From NCBI GenBank assembly GCA_044235425.1, contig JBIIHW010000019.1:30926-94925 (forward strand): a DNA stretch of 64,000 nucleotides. Direction: 5' to 3'. Source of the DNA: JBJSXJ01 sp044235425. Lineage in GTDB: Bacteria; Planctomycetota; Planctomycetia; Pirellulales; Pirellulaceae. How positions within the stretch are numbered: position 1 is the first letter of the stretch; each line of letters begins with the position of its first letter. Position numbers and translations under genes: made by a program. The notes below the pieces were generated by a model. It was not told the origin of the DNA, made no database searches, and worked only from the letters and a program-made list of their open reading frames with translations. Below are positions 63,505 to 64,000 of the stretch, piece by piece.

Positions 63505-64000
63505 GTAACTAAGGAAGTCATTGCTCCGCCCGACGCAAGGTCGGGTCGGGAGCGATCCTCGGCTGGCTTCGGTCGGGAGCGATCCTCGGCTGGCTTTGAG
63601 CGGGAGCTGCTCTCGACTGGCCCTGTGCCAGTCGGATGACGACTTCCTCGGTTACTGCCCGCTGGCTGGTAACTAAGGAAGTCATTGCTCCGCCCGACGC
63701 AAGGTCGGGTCGGGAGCCGCTCTCGACTGGCCCTGTGCCAGTCGGATGACGACTTCCTCGGTTACCGCTCGCCGGCTGGTAACTGAGGAAGTCATTGCTC
63801 CGCCCGACGCAGGGTCGGGTCGGGAGCCGCCCTCGGCTGGCTTTGAGCGGGAGCGATCCTCGGCTGGCTTTGAGCGGGAGCGATCCTCGGCTGGCTTTGA
63901 GCGGGAGCGATCCTCGGCTGGCTTTGAGCGGGAGCTGCTCTCGACTGGCCCTGTGCCAGTCGGATGACGACTTCCTCGGTTACTGCCCGCTGGCTGGTAA
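63505..64000 (+). repeat. REP-like foldback array, right block
   Basis: Units in the same orientation as the left block start at 63505, 63669, 63779 and 63997; the last is cut by the window edge. Lengths are 164, 110 and 218, that is n = 2, 0 and 4 of the 27-bp module. The n = 0 unit proves that the 27-bp module is dispensable. The block begins after a degraded boundary (ccgttaccgccggcaa, about 63489-63504) next to the transposase gene. Confidence 0.95.

Noticed and set aside
61384..64000. ORFs encoding ERSSAGFER-like repeats in the array
   Set aside because: The 27-bp module keeps frame but the 110-bp frame does not (110 is not a multiple of 3), so no protein spans units; both strands are open by composition.
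61384..64000. CRISPR array
   Set aside because: The units are contiguous and contain no unique spacers; length variation comes from whole 27-bp modules, and no cas gene is present.

Overview
The window looks like a chromosomal segment of a planctomycete, probably a Pirellulales-type member of Planctomycetota. The evidence is several DUF1501 Tat-exported proteins, a DUF1549/DUF1553 protein with a planctomycete-type cytochrome c domain, a secreted cytochrome c/WD40 fusion, a ThuA-like exported protein, a futalosine-route menaquinone gene, and a giant surface protein with the planctomycete N-terminal motif (LENLESRDVFS) and RTX-like repeats. These assignments are by family recognition, not by database search. 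The window is moderately GC-rich, and its spacers are unusually rich in short tandem repeats.

Region by region. 1-4.3 kb: the 5' end of typA/bipA, uppP, tRNA-Val(TAC), a spacer with two heptamer arrays, a membrane protein overlapping an aldose-1-epimerase, and a small exported one-haem protein. 4.5-8 kb: a dpp/opp-type peptide ABC importer (permease, permease, lipoprotein) without ATPase genes. 8-16.3 kb: ThuA-like protein, cytochrome c/WD40 protein, DUF1549/1553 protein and DUF1501 protein. 16.5-24 kb: an Nfu-type Fe-S scaffold, a CehA/McbA-like secreted metallohydrolase, mqnD, csrA, fliW and hemC, with a structured heptamer array between csrA and fliW. 23.9-29.1 kb: two paralogous sulfotransferases, two GT2 glycosyltransferases and a methyltransferase, a likely surface-glycan cluster. 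29.5-41.2 kb: one gene of about 3924 codons for a multidomain secreted protein with a metzincin-like HEGGHALGLGH site, Calx-beta, PA14, cadherin, propeller and RTX-like regions, and four 453-bp internal repeats.

41.3-48.1 kb: two tandem DUF1501 genes, a prenyltransferase-repeat protein, an SMP-30-like protein and a glycosyltransferase. 48.1-57.5 kb: a TPR/Rossmann/class III cyclase fusion, rsmA, ribE, eno with two small membrane genes, a lipoprotein, surE and a transglutaminase-elicitor-like secreted protein. 57.6-61.2 kb: guaA, ettA and a small Lys/Ala-rich basic protein.

61.2-64 kb (end of window): the most unusual part. It is a direct array of foldback REP-like units whose length follows 110 + 27n bp (n = 0 to 6), interrupted exactly at a unit boundary by a Y1/HUH transposase-like gene. 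The protein appears internally duplicated: the first half keeps a Tyr-xxx-Gln motif but has lost the HUH pair, and the second half keeps the HUH pair but has lost Tyr-xxx-Gln. This suggests a fused dimer with one composite active site, and the gene and array are the best candidate here for an undescribed system. Short period-7 arrays (CCGYAYC, GAAGGAT, GTCACNN) are a second theme of the spacers.
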